From assembly GCF_029962835.1 (NCBI RefSeq), contig NC_080584.1, positions 82,054,862 to 82,118,861 of the forward strand: a stretch of DNA of 64,000 nt. The letters run 5' to 3'. The notes under the pieces are model-generated. The model was not told where the DNA came from and searched no databases. It saw nothing but the letters and a program-made list of their open reading frames with translations. Origin of the DNA: Magnolia sinica. Its lineage: Eukaryota; Streptophyta; Magnoliopsida; Magnoliales; Magnoliaceae. The position numbers and the translations under genes are program-made. Below, one piece after another: positions 1 through 11,622 of this stretch (its first letter is position 1; each line of letters starts with the position of its first letter).

Positions 1-243
1 CAGCATGATTGCTTCAGCCATCATACATGTTAGGTCAAGGATCAGTTACAAGAAGTCAGCAAAAGTTTCAAAGCATTTCAGCTCGTCAGTTTTAACCAAT
101 CTGCAGAGAACCATTCTCAGGTGATGAGAGATTTGAAGAAAAGTTGGTGAAGTAGAAAAGTAAGCATGTATTTATAGGTCGCTGTTTGACTCTTATTAAA
201 GCGGCTATGTCAAATCTTCCAATTTATTTCATGTCACTTTTTA

Positions 244-745
244 AGTGTATAAAATTAATGTCATTTAGGCTAGAAAAGTTAAGGTGGGATTTTCTATGGC
301 AAGGTTCAAAAGTAAAATGCAAATTTCATTTACTCATGTGAGATGATTTGTGTAAGCTGATTGATCAGGAAGGAGAAGCGAGGTTTTGGAAGTTTTAGCA
401 AACGAATATTTTCCTTTTAGGGAAATGGATATCACGGTTTGGAGTGGAGCAAGAAAATCTATAGAGAGAGGTGATTGCCAACAAGTATGGAGTGCAAATA
501 GAGGGGTAGTGGATGAGGGTCTCATCTTTGTATAGCTTTGGAAATTGGTAGCTAGCTTAAGACATAAATTTCTAGAGAATCTCAGTTTCCCTTTGGGAAA
601 TAGTAAAACTGTTCAGTTTTGGGAGGATGTCCCAATGAGTTCTGGAATTGGTTTTTTCAGAAATTTTCTAGCAGAGAAACCTAGCAACTGTAGCTGCCTC
701 AGTCGAAATGTTTGTGGACTCATCATCTCTTACATAGAATTATAT
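244..745 (+). pseudogene. Decayed LINE (L1-type) ORF2 C-terminal region
   Basis: Reading across stops and frameshifts gives peptides in the order found at the end of plant L1 ORF2 proteins: RLEKLRWDFLWQGS, then KFHLL, then GKWISRFGVEQ, then a segment ending VQFWEDVPM. The FWEDV motif and the short region after it correspond to the zinc-binding tail after the reverse transcriptase. The polymerase core itself is absent, so only the 3' part remains. At least three in-frame stops and changes of frame show it is long dead. No poly(A) tail or target duplication was recognised. The family (L1-like, RT tail) is judged from remembered consensus motifs. Confidence 0.6.
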
Positions 746-1136
746 AATGTCTATTCTTGAAGACTAACTACTTGAAGATTAACAATTAATTCTCAAACAA
801 CAATGCAATATCCTAATATAAACAGTGAGCAGTATGATAAGGAATCCTCCAAAAGGCATGGAGTACCCATCTTTGTAGGATAGAGTTGCATAGGGTTGTG
901 GTGCAGGTGTACGCTTCCGAGTCATATGCCAGAGCACTTACTCCTTTTTTGAACACCCAGCCTCCACACAGGGACACATTGAGAATCTTATTATATTACT
1001 CATGCAAGGTTGTCTCATTTTATCTTTTGTGCACGATTAGATGACTTATCTAGCAGTGTGTCAAATATCGCCAAGATTTTGAATATCTCTAGATAATATC
1101 CAGAAAAATACAATAACTGATATTAGCACAAGATTT

Positions 1137-1222
1137 TTCCCGAAACCTATACTTATAACCTAAACGTAAACCTTAACCTAAACCTAAACCTATACTTATA
1201 ACCTATAACCTAAACCTTAAAT
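1137..1222. repeat. Degenerate telomere-like CCTAAAC repeats
   Basis: A short block of imperfect units (CCTAAAC, CCTTAAC, CCTATAC, CTTATAACC) resembles the plant telomere unit CCCTAAA but with most units lacking one C. It lies in an otherwise featureless 1.1-kb stretch (about 760-1885) that holds no recognisable gene. Confidence 0.4.
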
Positions 1223-1407
1223 GAAGACAGTCGCTAGCTGGTTTTGACAATTTCTAGTACTAAACATACGGGAAACTTTGAGGAAAAAGGAAAACAAATC
1301 CAATGTGTTGGATGTCTGAAAGTATCTAGATTTTAGAAAGTGGAAGTTTTTTTTTTCCCCATTGACCTTAACACTAGTTCTCTCTGAAATGATTTGAAAC
1401 ATCTTTC

Positions 1408-1409
<2 letters not shown>

Positions 1410-1460
<51 letters not shown>
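1410..1460. repeat. (TA)n microsatellite
   Basis: About 25 uninterrupted TA dinucleotides. No other function visible. Confidence 0.95.
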
Positions 1461-1463
<3 letters not shown>

Positions 1464-2324
1464 AATGATATTTATGGTTGATGAAAGAAGCAAGGGTTAT
1501 CAGTTATAAGCTGGTCTTATCAATAGTTCCTGAAAATCTGCGAAACGATCCTTGGTTCTTGATACACCTGATTTTTGTAAATGAGCAAAATTACACTTTG
1601 TCATTTTACCTTTACATGCTTGTGGCTTCTTGCCTATTGATGTTTACTCAAAAAATTAATTATTTTTCATTGGACTAGTCAAATTTGAATACTGAATGTT
1701 TTTCTTTTGATGAATAAATTTAGAAAAGTTTCAAATTTATCAAAGGTACTGCATCTGCTCTAAGATAGGATGTTCTTGTTTTTAATGTGGCTATCTCACC
1801 ACAATATGATTTCTTGCCATCCATTCTTTTTTGTGTATGCATTGATGGTTGGAGCTGGTTTACAACTGTTCTTATTTTATGACAGTGCTGCCAGTCAGAA
1901 TAATGTGATCGCGCAACTAGTGCCAGTTGAAAACTCATTTGGAACACTCCCTGCAATGTCTCAAATGTCGATTGGTCGTGCTGGCTCAGCACCCTCTGTC
2001 CAATATGGAATTTCTAGCATGCTTGTAAGTAATCTACTGAAAATCTGGGCCTAAATTCGAACTTATAGTGATTTTTGTTATACGACATGCATTTTTTATG
2101 TCGACTCTGTTTGGCAGGCTCTAACCATCAAGTCTAACATTTTGGGTTATGCAACTGTTCAAGGAACTCTTTATAAATCTATGAGTCTTTCATTGAACTG
2201 AACTTGGAAATAGTTAGACCAAAAAATTGAGTCTAGACTCTAGCCTGTGATTTTGAACATTGCAATGAATTACACACATCGTGGGTAGATAAAATGATGA
2301 GCTTTGGCTGAAGACGTGGGATTT

Positions 2325-2360
2325 TATTTTTATTTTTATTTATTTATTTATTTATTTTAA
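2325..2360. repeat. (TTTA)n-type simple repeat
   Basis: TTTTA/TTTA units just before the polypyrimidine tract of the third visible NUP98-region splice acceptor. Confidence 0.8.
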
Positions 2361-2932
2361 TTGTTTACAAACAGGTTGGCAACAAGCCCACTCTTGTCAG
2401 AGTTTCACCCTTACTGACTCCTAGGCACTTGTCTCAGAGAAGGATTAGGTTGCCGGCAAGGAAATATCATCCTAGAAATGATGGTCTGAAGGTGTGACTG
2501 TTTCCCTCAGAGAAATACAACAAAAGTTCGTAAAATATATCATTCTGACAGCCCCTCTAAGCCTTTCTCAAATTTTCTTTCAATGCAGGTAACATTCTTA
2601 AGTGACGATGAAGAAACACCAGGTACACCAAAGGCGGATGCTCTTTTCGTTCATCGGGAGAATCCAAGGGCACTGGTTATTCGTCCCATGGACCAGTGGC
2701 CCACAAGATCTAGTGCAGAAAAGCAGTCTCCATTGAAAGATACAGATGCACCAGTTCATCAAAATTGTTAGTTTGATTCCATTTCACCTCTCTTCTTGGT
2801 TTAATCTAATTTCCCCAACATCTTTTCACATATACATCATCTTCACACTCGCACGCCCCCCAACACACACTCAGTAGCTATTGCTTTTGTTTGCTATATC
2901 TTGGTTGCTTCTAGTACATGTCTCTGAATTTA

Positions 2933-3166
2933 ACTTATAAACTGCTAAGGTATGGACTCCTTATGCAGTTTGACTACATTGAAGCCTCAAACCAACTTGA
3001 CATAATCAAACAACATTGTCACCAGTGCACAGAAATATGTTCTCATAACTTATAAACTACTAAGGTATGGACTCCTTATGCAGTTGACTACATATTGAAG
3101 CCTCAAACCAACTTCACATAATTGAACAACATTGTCACCAATGCACACAAATATGTCCTCATAACT
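2933..3166. repeat. Tandem duplication of about 116 bp in a NUP98 intron
   Basis: Two adjacent copies, each with CTTATAAACT, then AAGGTATGGACTCCTTATGC, then GAAGCCTCAAACCAACTT, then AACATTGTCACCA. The copies differ by a few substitutions and small indels (about 2933-3048 and 3049-3166). The rest of the intron shows no gene. Confidence 0.85.
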
Positions 3167-4659
3167 TCATATTTTATTTAGAGGACCGATCACCTTCAAC
3201 TGGCTGTTGCTGAACTTCACCTATGACCCATTTTTACAAGCGTTTCCTTGAAAAAAAGATATGATATTTTCAAGGCCAAATATGGAAAAAGGAAAAAGTC
3301 TCGAGGGCATAAAAACATGGGCCATGCTGTACTTCTAGTTGTGGGTTGCAAGTTCTCATTTTCCAAGGCTGTCCTTTTTAGAGAAGTGTTATTCGAACAT
3401 TGAAAACTCATCAGCATGAATCTCTTGCCTGTTTTTCGAAGTAGTCTCTGTTAAAGACCTGGAAGTCCATGTTGAGTTTGATGGGAGTGTTGAATGCTAA
3501 CTCACTAAATATGCTTGTTATGTTTGTGTTGTGGAGCTGATGTCACGGGGGCAGCTGGTTGTACATGTAATCTTGAGAATTCATGTTTCGGATGTGATTA
3601 GCAAAACAGGATTCGTAATGCTGACTTTGGATGGTGTTGCATGGATTGGGGTGTTGTTGTTGCTTTCTTTGGAGCTGTAGGGCTCATTGGTCTATAGTTC
3701 TTTCTTTTCTTTAACAAGGCATTTCATCCAAATAAAAAATAAAAAATGTAAGTTACAAATCTGATGCTAAATAGTTGGGATGGTGATGTTGTTGCTGTTG
3801 TGGTTATATTGTCACATCAATTAATTGCAGAAAGTGATCTAGAACTATCTATTCCATGGAGCTTAGGGCCCATAGTTTAATCTGTTGAGTCGGTCTATTA
3901 ATGGCAGGGATGTGCATGTGTTTTGCAGTTAGTGCAATGCCATGTCATATTCCTAGCCATTATGCATAATTCCATTATGGTTATGGTTAGTAATTTTGGA
4001 TTGTCAAACTAGGTTTTTTCTTTGGTTGTTCTCTTTACATGATGCTCTTATTCAGGTATAATCTCTGGGGAGGCATCCGCTCCTGCTTTAAATGGTTCCT
4101 TCTCTCAAGATCATGAAGGTAAGCCCATTTCTTTAATTTAGTTTTTGTTTTTGCTCCTTACTCTTTTTAATTTTTACTTTATAAGCCATCATGCCTCATC
4201 TGGCATTTCTTTTTCTTGTTTTGATCTTTGATGCAACTGAAATGTTGTGATTGGTAACTTGAAAATTCTTACTGAGATATTTTAGTTTTATGGATATGCT
4301 GTAGGGTGCCAAAAAAAAAATGAAAAAAAAAAGGGGAAAAAAATAGGAGAAGAACAAGAAGAACCCCTTATTAATTTGAAATTCCTTTTAGTCTCCATTC
4401 CTTGATTTGCCCCAGACCTTTGGTTCCATTTGGAATATGGCACATATTGCCATTATGCTCTACTTAAATGCACCCCCTATGGTTTCCAATTGGGTTTGCT
4501 GGGAAGTGCAGAAACTCCTTTGCACATTGAGTGGAACAGAGAGACTCACCGTCGACAGGCGACGAAATCTTGGGTACATCCTAGAGCCGGCAACATTTAG
4601 GTAAAAATCCTTCCATTATAAAATTTAATTGTATTAAATTATAATAATGTCATTTTTTA

Positions 4660-5442
4660 GAGAAAATTAATATGTTTTCATTATAGGCGGCAATGGACAC
4701 CATCTCCAACATCTCCAACTTCATCTTTGTGATTTTTTGTATTTTATTTATGATGTTAAACTTATATGTATTTATGTGTGAATGAATGTCATGTTGATGG
4801 ATGCAGTTTATATTTGGATGGATTTATGTACTTTGAGTTTTAATGGATGTGAATGTAAATATGATGAAACATTTACATAATAGGTGTATATCAGTAATTT
4901 TGTGCTGGAAGAGGGGGAAAAAAAAAACACTTTTACCAACGAAGTTTTTGTAGGTAAATGTAAATATTTTTAGCCACGAAATTATTCGTAGGTAAAGGTT
5001 TTGTAAAAATAAATATTTTTACCTACGAAAATATTCGTAGGTAAACGTTTTGTCGTAATTTTACCTACGAAGGAAATTCGTAGGTAAAACATTTGCAAAT
5101 ATTAGGTAAAAGTTGTCTTAATTTTTTACCAACGAAATAATCTGTAGGTAAAATTTTTGTAAATGTTTTTAGCTACGAAAATATTTGTAGGTAAATGTTT
5201 TGTCTTAATTTTTACCTATAAAAATAATTCGTAGGTAAAAGTTTTGTAATTCTTTTTAGGTTCGAAAATAATCATAGGTAAAAAGATTTGTCAATATTTT
5301 GGCTTCGTCGGCAAAAATCTTATCTTTGCCAATGATTTTTTTTTTCGTGGGTAAAAGTTTTTCCCCGGTAAAAGTTTTTGCCTAAAAAAATATCTTTTAC
5401 CTACGAAAAGTTTCGTAGGTAAAAGTATCTTTTCTTCTAGTG
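4660..5442. mobile_element. CACTA-like terminal region with palindromic subterminal repeats
   Basis: From about 4911 to 5442 there are repeated palindromic units in which TACCTACGAA is followed by TTCGTAGGTA with variable spacing. Reading from 5442 on the minus strand the end is CACTAGAAGAAAAGATAC, a CACTA-type terminus. A weak opposite end may lie at 4911 (TGTGCTGGAAGAGG), with TTT on both sides as a possible 3-bp duplication; this is uncertain. The AT-rich DNA at 4660-4900 just before it may be the tail of the same element. If the opposite terminus lies left of the window, the NUP98 exons would be cargo of a Pack-CACTA element. Confidence 0.6.
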
Positions 5443-5749
5443 TTTTATGATGCTGCTTCTTTTCAATTCTTACCAGATTTTATGACTAGAGTAGATATGG
5501 TCATTGATAAACTAGGAGGTGATATGACAATCTAATCATCTCCAAATCACACATAAGTTAGCGTGCTTCATACTTGTACAATTATTTTATTTTTTTATTT
5601 TTTATTTTTTTTGTTTTTAGTACGGAAATTGAAAGCTATACATGGTGGACTGTGTTAAGTTGTACAGTGGAGAATATACAACCATTTTAGACTGCCGAAA
5701 TTTCGGTGTCCATAACTTCTTGGAAAACTACTGTTTGGTACTTATGATT

Positions 5750-6108
5750 TCCTTTCAAGTTGATGTTATGCATTGTGAAACTAATTATATTGATGTAGCT
5801 TATACCCATTATATCTCACAGTTACAACAAAGTGGGTTGTTTAAAGGGGATGATCTCACGGATCACTTTTTCCAAATCCTCATGGTAAACTTTTTCTGTG
5901 GTTTTTATTATGTTTCCATGAGAATCCTCTAGACCCTCACAGTTGTTAAGAGTTTTCCTCTTTTTACCTATAATTTCAGGAAATTTTCGTAGCAAATTGT
6001 TTGGCCATTAATCCAAGCTCATTATCCCTACAAATGCCACAACAAGTCCAATATTTCTCATTTGTTGTTATTGATATGTATGCAAAGCTTGTGGTTTTAG
6101 TAATTAAG
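5750..6108 (+). pseudogene. NOT1: NOT1 (CCR4-NOT scaffold) gene fragment, two exons
   Basis: Exon one ends at 5884 (donor gtaaac) and encodes YISQLQQSGLFKGDDLTDHF followed by FQILM. Exon two, 5980-6108 (acceptor ttcag, donor gtagcg), encodes MPQQVQYFSFVVIDMYAKLV followed by VLVIK. Both match consecutive parts of plant NOT1, the large scaffold of the CCR4-NOT deadenylase (family forms: YVSQLQQSGLLKGDD and PQQVQSLSFLAIDIYAKLV). The true start of exon one is not clear; coding similarity starts near 5780. A poly(T) tract follows exon two, and no further NOT1 exons were found, although NOT1 proteins exceed 2,000 residues. It is a small isolated gene piece in repeat-rich DNA. Confidence 0.7.
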
Positions 6109-6246
6109 GTAGCGATCTTTTTTTTTTTTTTTTTCTTCTGACTGAGCTTCATGCAATGAATGGAAACTAAATTAATGAATGTTTCCATCATAGTTTGGGT
6201 ATCTATGAACAGTATCAGGAGTAATGGGATGATCTGTTGCAACCCC

Positions 6247-6470
6247 ATGTGTGAGTTCTCTCTTTCCCTGAGGAAATACTAAGTTCATCATTCTTCTCTT
6301 CCCTCAAGTGATCATAATAACCATGCTCTTGTCCTGAGAATCCTAAACCATCACGCCATTTTGACTCATGATAGCTTGCAGGTCTCTCCACTTGATCCTT
6401 GTAAAATGGACTGTTGTCATTAGGCAAAGCTGGAGATAATGATTTTGTTCGCAATCTTGCCTAAGAGTAA
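6247..6470 (-). pseudogene. Unidentified coding-like exon
   Basis: An open stretch on the minus strand begins after a plausible acceptor (TTACTCTTAG, near 6460) and encodes a hydrophilic peptide with segments SPFYKDQVERPASYHESKW, GLGFSGQEHGYYDH and ELSISSGKERTHTWG. The composition looks like disordered protein rather than random translation. I do not recognise the family. It lies opposite in strand to the neighbouring NOT1 exons, so it is probably a separate captured or stranded exon. Confidence 0.35.
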
Positions 6471-7364
6471 TTTGGGTTTGTTGTATATGCATGATTAAAG
6501 AATTCTTTTAGTTGCTTACTTGATTGCTAGTTTAACTGGTTGTGGTTTTTTCTTGGCAGGCTGTGGGTTTGTTATATATGAAGTTCGATCTATAATGGTA
6601 ACTCCCTCTCCTTTTTGTTACATTGTAAAAAGAAATGCATTTGCTTGGTTTGCTGGTTGCAGGTGGTTTAGCTTAAAATCATATCTACTTTGCAAACCAT
6701 GTCGAGATTTTTGGAGGTAAGCAGGCATGATCATTGTGGATGGGGCATCCTGTAATTGACAACCCGTGCACATTACGATACTAGCCATGTATATAACATG
6801 TTCCCCCATTTTAACAATGGAAATGTGGAATTTGTTGTTGTAATTTTGTGTTTGATTCAAATCAAACTCCTTCCATCTCATGACTTAGTTCGGATTCTTG
6901 TGCAGATAATGGAATATATACGTGTCTTTTAATGGATGTTGTGAAATGAGGTTTGTTCATGGATCTATGGAATTGGGTGAAAGCAGATTTAGATTGAGCT
7001 TTGTGATTTATTTTTACTTTGGTTTTTTATTTTTTATTTTTTATTTTATTTTTCATGTTGATATAGAAGCCTATGGAGTTTCTGAATGTGTTTACCAATG
7101 GCAGATCCTGTTTAAGGAATTTAAGAATTGGGTCTGAGTTGGTGGGAAATGTAAGTTTTTTTGGTTAGGCTTTGTTGGAATAAATGAATGTGAGAGCCTT
7201 CTGGAATTGGGTGATGGTGATTATCTTAGGATATATAGCAGATGGGGTGTTATGGTTGAGAATTCTATTTTTTAGGAGAGGAAGTGGATTATTACATTCT
7301 TATTTCTAGCAGTTCATGGAAGAAAACACCTGATGAAGAAACTCATGAGTTGATCTATCAGGGC

Positions 7365-7750
7365 ATGTACTACAATGGTAAGAGATGCCATTATTATATT
7401 TTCTTTAATTTTTCTTTTAAAAAAGGTAGTAGCTATGGCTATTAACCGTAGCTATTTATGTGGAAACCATAGCTGTTGGTATTTTAGCCTATTGCTATGG
7501 TTTTCGCTCTACTTTTAGCTACAGATATAATCCATTGTTGTAGATACTCTAAAGCTATGGAAGCAATGGCTACGGATTTAATCCGTAACTATTGTTTCTA
7601 TGGCTACGGATTTAATCCGTAGCCATAGCTTTAAGACCTATGGCTATGGTACTAATGGCTACGGTCGTGCTATGGACTATAACCGTAGCCATAGGGCTTT
7701 AGCTACAGTTTTTATCCGTAGCCTTTTCCCAGTTTTCTGGTAGTACATGT
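7365..7750. mobile_element. Small CACTA-like element with GCTACGG/CCGTAGC palindromes
   Basis: A block of repeated GCTACGGATT / AATCCGTAGC palindromes. The left end is TACTACAATGGTAAGAG (7368 on) and the right end, read on the minus strand, is TACTACCAGAAAACTGGG (from 7745). The right end closely resembles the CACTACCAGAAAA terminus at 45928, which also has GCTACGG repeats beside it. There is no coding capacity. Target duplication is unclear because the flanking CATGT is itself part of an inverted arrangement. Confidence 0.6.
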
Positions 7751-7772
7751 TTCTGAAGCTCTTAATTAGACA

Positions 7773-9779
7773 CTAATTGAGCAGGTAGAAAGTACATGCA
7801 ACTGCATCTACCCAAAAGCTCTTTGGCAGACCTTTCTCCTTCAGCATGATCCTCGTCATGTCGAGGATGGTGCAGTTCTTCTGTTCCGTAATTTCATTCT
7901 GTTGTGACGTGTAAGCTGTAGTATGTTGTTGCTTAATGCCATATTCCCTGCAAAAATCTTGAAATGCATTTGAAGTGTACTCTCCACATTTGTCAGATCT
8001 GAGTACTTTAATTTTGTGACCACTTTCAACTTCAATACGAGCTTTGAAAATTTTAAAGATAGTGAAAGCGAAATATATTTCTTTGATGCAATACACCCAA
8101 ATTCTTCTGCTAAAATCATCAATGAAGGTAATAAAGTATTTATTACCTCCAAGAGAGGGTGTTTCAAGTGGTTCGCAAACATCATTGTGAACCAACTGAA
8201 GTGGTTCCTTTGCTCTTTTGGACACTCCACTTGGGAAAGAGTTCATTTGTTATTTGTCGAGTGTGCACGCCTCACACACATGTTCTACAGCTTCAATAGC
8301 CGACAAGCCATGCGCCATGCTTGATGAGGATAAGAGTTTAAGGCCACTGAAATGGAGATGCCCAAAGCGAAGATGCCATCTCCATGAATCTTTCTTCACG
8401 AGTTCATAGAAACACTTCTCAGCCTTTGTGTTAATATGGAGCGAAAACATGCGATTCTTTGCTATTTGGACCTGAGCCATAAGTCTCCTATGAGCATCTC
8501 ATATAGAGAGAGAACAGTTCTCCATGTGTATGGCACACCCCTTCTTAAGGAGTTGGCCGATACTGAGGATGTTATTTTTCATATTTGGTACGTAATACAC
8601 AATAGAGACGTAATTTGGCTCACCATTCTTCTGATGGATTTTAATTTTTCCTTTACTTATCACGGGTACCTCTGATAAGTCGCCAAAACTCACGTCGTCA
8701 CAAAATCCTTCTGTGAGTTCCACGAACAGTTCTTTGTTACCACTCATGTGGTTGCTTGCACCAGTGTCAAGATACCACATATCTGTTCGTTCGCATGCCT
8801 TTTCTTGTGCCAGGAGGAGTGTGGAGTCTTTTTCTTTATAGTGTGATGCTTTAGTATAATTGGATCGTTCATCTTAATCCACTTTACTCCAACACTCAGA
8901 GGCATAATAGCCAAATTTCTTACAATTGTGACATTGAACATTCTTTATTTTTCCACGACCACGTCTGTACCGACCTCTACCATTTCCTTTTCCATGGAAA
9001 CTAGTATACTTTTGTTGATTTTGTTGATGGCTTGGATGATATCCACGCCCTCTGCCTCTTGCACGATTGCTAGTGCCACGACCCCCTCATTGTGTATGGC
9101 CATTCTTTTATTCATTTAGAGTCAACTTAGACTCTAAGGCATGTTCAAGCGTTGAACCAACATTTTTTTGCATTCGTTGCTCATGTACTTGCAACGATTC
9201 CATCAGTTCTTCAATAATGGAAAGTTTTTTCAAGTCCTTTGATTCTTCAATCGCCACAACCATATGCTCAATTTTAGTTGTGAGAGATCACAATGCCTTT
9301 TCCATGACACGTATGTCTTCAACTTTTTCACCATTTCTTTTTAAATCGTTCATAATAACAATTAGATGTGAGAAGTAGTCAAAGATACTTTCACCTTCCT
9401 TCATGTGCGCCGCTTCGAACTCGGCTCTTAGTGTTTGAAGGCGAACCCGCTTCACTCGATCAACACCCTTGAAGACGGTGCCAAGGGTATCCCAAGCTTG
9501 CTTGCTTGATATTGCTTCGGCAATCTTTTCAAAGGTTGATTCATCCAACCCTTGATAGAGGAGGAACAAGGCCTTGTTGTCTTTCTTCCTTTGATTTTTG
9601 AGAGTTGTCTTTTCTTCGTTGGTGAAGGCAGCTTCTTCCCCCATAGTAGGTTCTACATATCCATTGGTGACGATCTCCCATAGTTCTTGCGATCCGAACA
9701 ACGCCTTCATTTGGATGCACCACCTTTCATAATTGTCTTTTGACAACTTAGGAACTGGTGGCTGGATTGAGCTGGCCAT
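7773..9779 (-). pseudogene. Ty1/copia gag-pol fragment (gag to mid-integrase)
   Basis: On the minus strand, in order: a gag domain starting MASSIQPPVPKLSKDNYERW at 9779; a Gly/Arg-rich stretch and a zinc knuckle reading CHNCKKFGYYASEC in which the usual His is Tyr; a protease segment WYLDTGASNHMSGN with its DTGA intact; and a GAG-pre-integrase and integrase core with FITFIDDFSRRIWVY and AYTSQQNEITEQKN. Stops and frame changes separate the pieces. The sequence stops within the integrase near 7773, so reverse transcriptase, RNase H and the 3' LTR are missing. The truncation point lies just beside the small palindrome element at 7365-7750. Confidence 0.85.
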
Positions 9780-9780
9780 C

Positions 9781-9784
<4 letters not shown>

Positions 9785-9832
<48 letters not shown>
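9785..9832. repeat. (TA)n microsatellite
   Basis: TA tract immediately upstream (minus-strand sense) of the copia gag start, in its 5' leader. The leader to about 10306 is rich in TTTTTT and AGATTT stretches. Confidence 0.9.
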
Positions 9833-9836
<4 letters not shown>

Positions 9837-10306
9837 AAAGAAGGGATGACTGATTATTATTTTTTATTTTTAAATGAAGGGAGAGAGAGATGAAATAGAA
9901 AACAGATTTATTTATTTTTTAGCTAGAAAAAACTTTTGAAATCTGTTTTTTTTTTTTGGCTAAAAACCTGCTATTTTTTTTTTGGACAGATTTTTTCTTG
10001 AAATCTGATTTATTTATTTATTTCTTAGCTGGAAAAACTTTTGGATTCTGATTTATTTTTTTTCAACAGATGTTTTTTGGTTGAAAAATCGCTGGCAACT
10101 TCAACCTGGGAACTCAAAAAAACTTGCAATCTATTTTTTTTTCAAACAGATTTTTCTTCAAAGAAATCTGTACTTGGCTGGAAAAAAAAAAATTGAAAAC
10201 TTCTTCTAGAAAAGGAACTAGACTTTGAACAGATTTTTTTCTTCAGAAAAAAAATCTGTACATGGCTGAAAAAACTGCTGGAAACCTTTTCCGGAAAAAC
10301 AATTAG

Positions 10307-10318
10307 TCTTTGATACCA
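10307..10318 (-). other. Primer-binding site of the minus-strand copia element
   Basis: Minus-strand sequence TGGTATCAAAGA begins three bases after the end of the 5' LTR, as expected for an initiator-Met tRNA primer site. Confidence 0.75.
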
Positions 10319-10321
10319 GTT

Positions 10322-10558
10322 TGATGGCGGTATAAGCAAGAGATTTCCTTGGCTTTACAAAGCCTTAGATTTGAATTCACTGGACACGTAAGAAATAAGA
10401 AGAGAAACTTGGCTATTTTGTTGTTGCTTACAAGCTTATTGACTTGAGTACAAACGGACTATAAGAGCTCCCTTACATAGACATTTTCTACCAAGGTGAA
10501 AAGACAAAAATGCCCTTTTAAATTACACTATAGGGGCATGATATTAACTATTGTAACA
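10322..10558 (-). repeat. 5' LTR (237 bp) of the minus-strand copia element
   Basis: On the minus strand the segment begins TGTTACAATAG and ends CCGCCATCA, giving the TG...CA termini of an LTR. It is followed directly by the primer-binding site and then the gag leader. The partner LTR was lost with the truncated 3' half. Confidence 0.7.
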
Positions 10559-11622
10559 AACACGGGAAAAAATATTAAAAGATTCTGCATTTGGAACTGA
10601 ACAGCCGCATGGAGAAAAGCACCTGTTGCTGGAAGTTTCTTCTAACATTTACTCTCCTTGAGAATCCAAGGGACAGAGGAAGATGCACCGGATTGGTTTG
10701 TACTTCCAACAAATCGATACCTGCTGGAATGCCTCTGATAGGTACCAAATCAGGTGCATCATTAGCTCTTTTTGGAAGATTTGATGAAATAGGTAGTTCG
10801 AGGTTCCCTTATGAAGTGAGACATGGAATGGAGCCACATTGAAGTTCCGAGAGTGATGAAGGAATCTCGGGGCTCATATTGGTCATGGATTTAGAAGGGG
10901 AGTGGAACTATATGAGCTGGGAGTTCAGATAAAATGCTAAAACGAAACATTTAAAAGACATAATCGCTAACATTACATTCTTGACAAGTTCTTGTTCGAA
11001 AGACAGATCTAGAGAGTGGAAATCCATCTTAAGGAGAACCCGCTGACCATGATGTCGAAGCTTTTCATTTCGTTACGCGTCCGTCCCAGTGTTCTAGTGA
11101 GGAGAGCCTCCAAACCGTGATGTTGAAGCAACAGTTTGGTAGTTCTACGGCTTTTCTTTTGGTTCCCGGTTCTTCTTCTCCTCTCTTACGGCAACAAGGT
11201 CACGGGGCCATTTATAATACTGATATAACTTATCTAATGTAAATATTCTTTATAATAATTATTAACCATCGAGTCAAGTCAATTCAAGTCTTCAAGTTGA
11301 CCTGACCCGACCCAACCGCAAATGAACATGGAGTCAAGTTTGTTTTTTAACCATGGTCCATGCTGCCCATGAGCTTTTACAACCTGAATTTAAAATAAAA
11401 TAAAAATTAATAATAAAAAAAGGCCACCAACTACGTTTTGAGAATCGCACCCATTCCAATTGCTTCTCCAAAGAGCTTTGGTAGGCTCTCCTGAAGGCGA
11501 AGGAGAGGCCCATTCAACTATCATGTGAGCCACCTATGCTCTGCCTTTTGCTCCGCGTCTGTTACTACTGCCACTGCTTGGAAATGAAGTTCCTGAGAGG
11601 GCTCCAACCTTGATAAGGTACC
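10559..11622. other. Unassigned region beside the copia LTR
   Basis: No gene was assigned here. A few short open stretches occur (for example one at 10591-10842) but none gives a recognisable domain. The last 180 bases before 11623 are the original downstream flank of the resistance gene, now separated from it by the inserted copia element. Confidence 0.4.

Larger units (their letters stand above)
1886..4118 (+). pseudogene. NUP98: NUP98 nucleoporin gene fragment, four exons
   Basis: Four exons with intact splice sites: 1886-2024 (donor gtaagt), 2375-2491 (acceptor acag), 2589-2766 (acceptor gcag, donor gttagt) and 4056-4118 (acceptor ttcag, donor gtaagc). Joined, they encode a stretch typical of plant NUP98, with motifs [42 protein letters not shown] and ENPRALVIRPMDQWP. 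NUP98 is a nuclear-pore FG nucleoporin. This part lies between the FG repeats and the C-terminal autoproteolytic domain. Neither the FG region (left of the window or missing) nor the C-terminal domain is found to the right, so this is a partial gene, cut off by the CACTA-like DNA that follows. No stop or frameshift is seen within the four exons. The intron at 2767-4055 holds a tandem duplication. Confidence 0.8.

Noticed and set aside
1373-1385. CACTAGTTCTCTC as the left end partner of the terminus at 5442
   Set aside because: Only CACTAG is shared and no palindromic subterminal repeats follow it.
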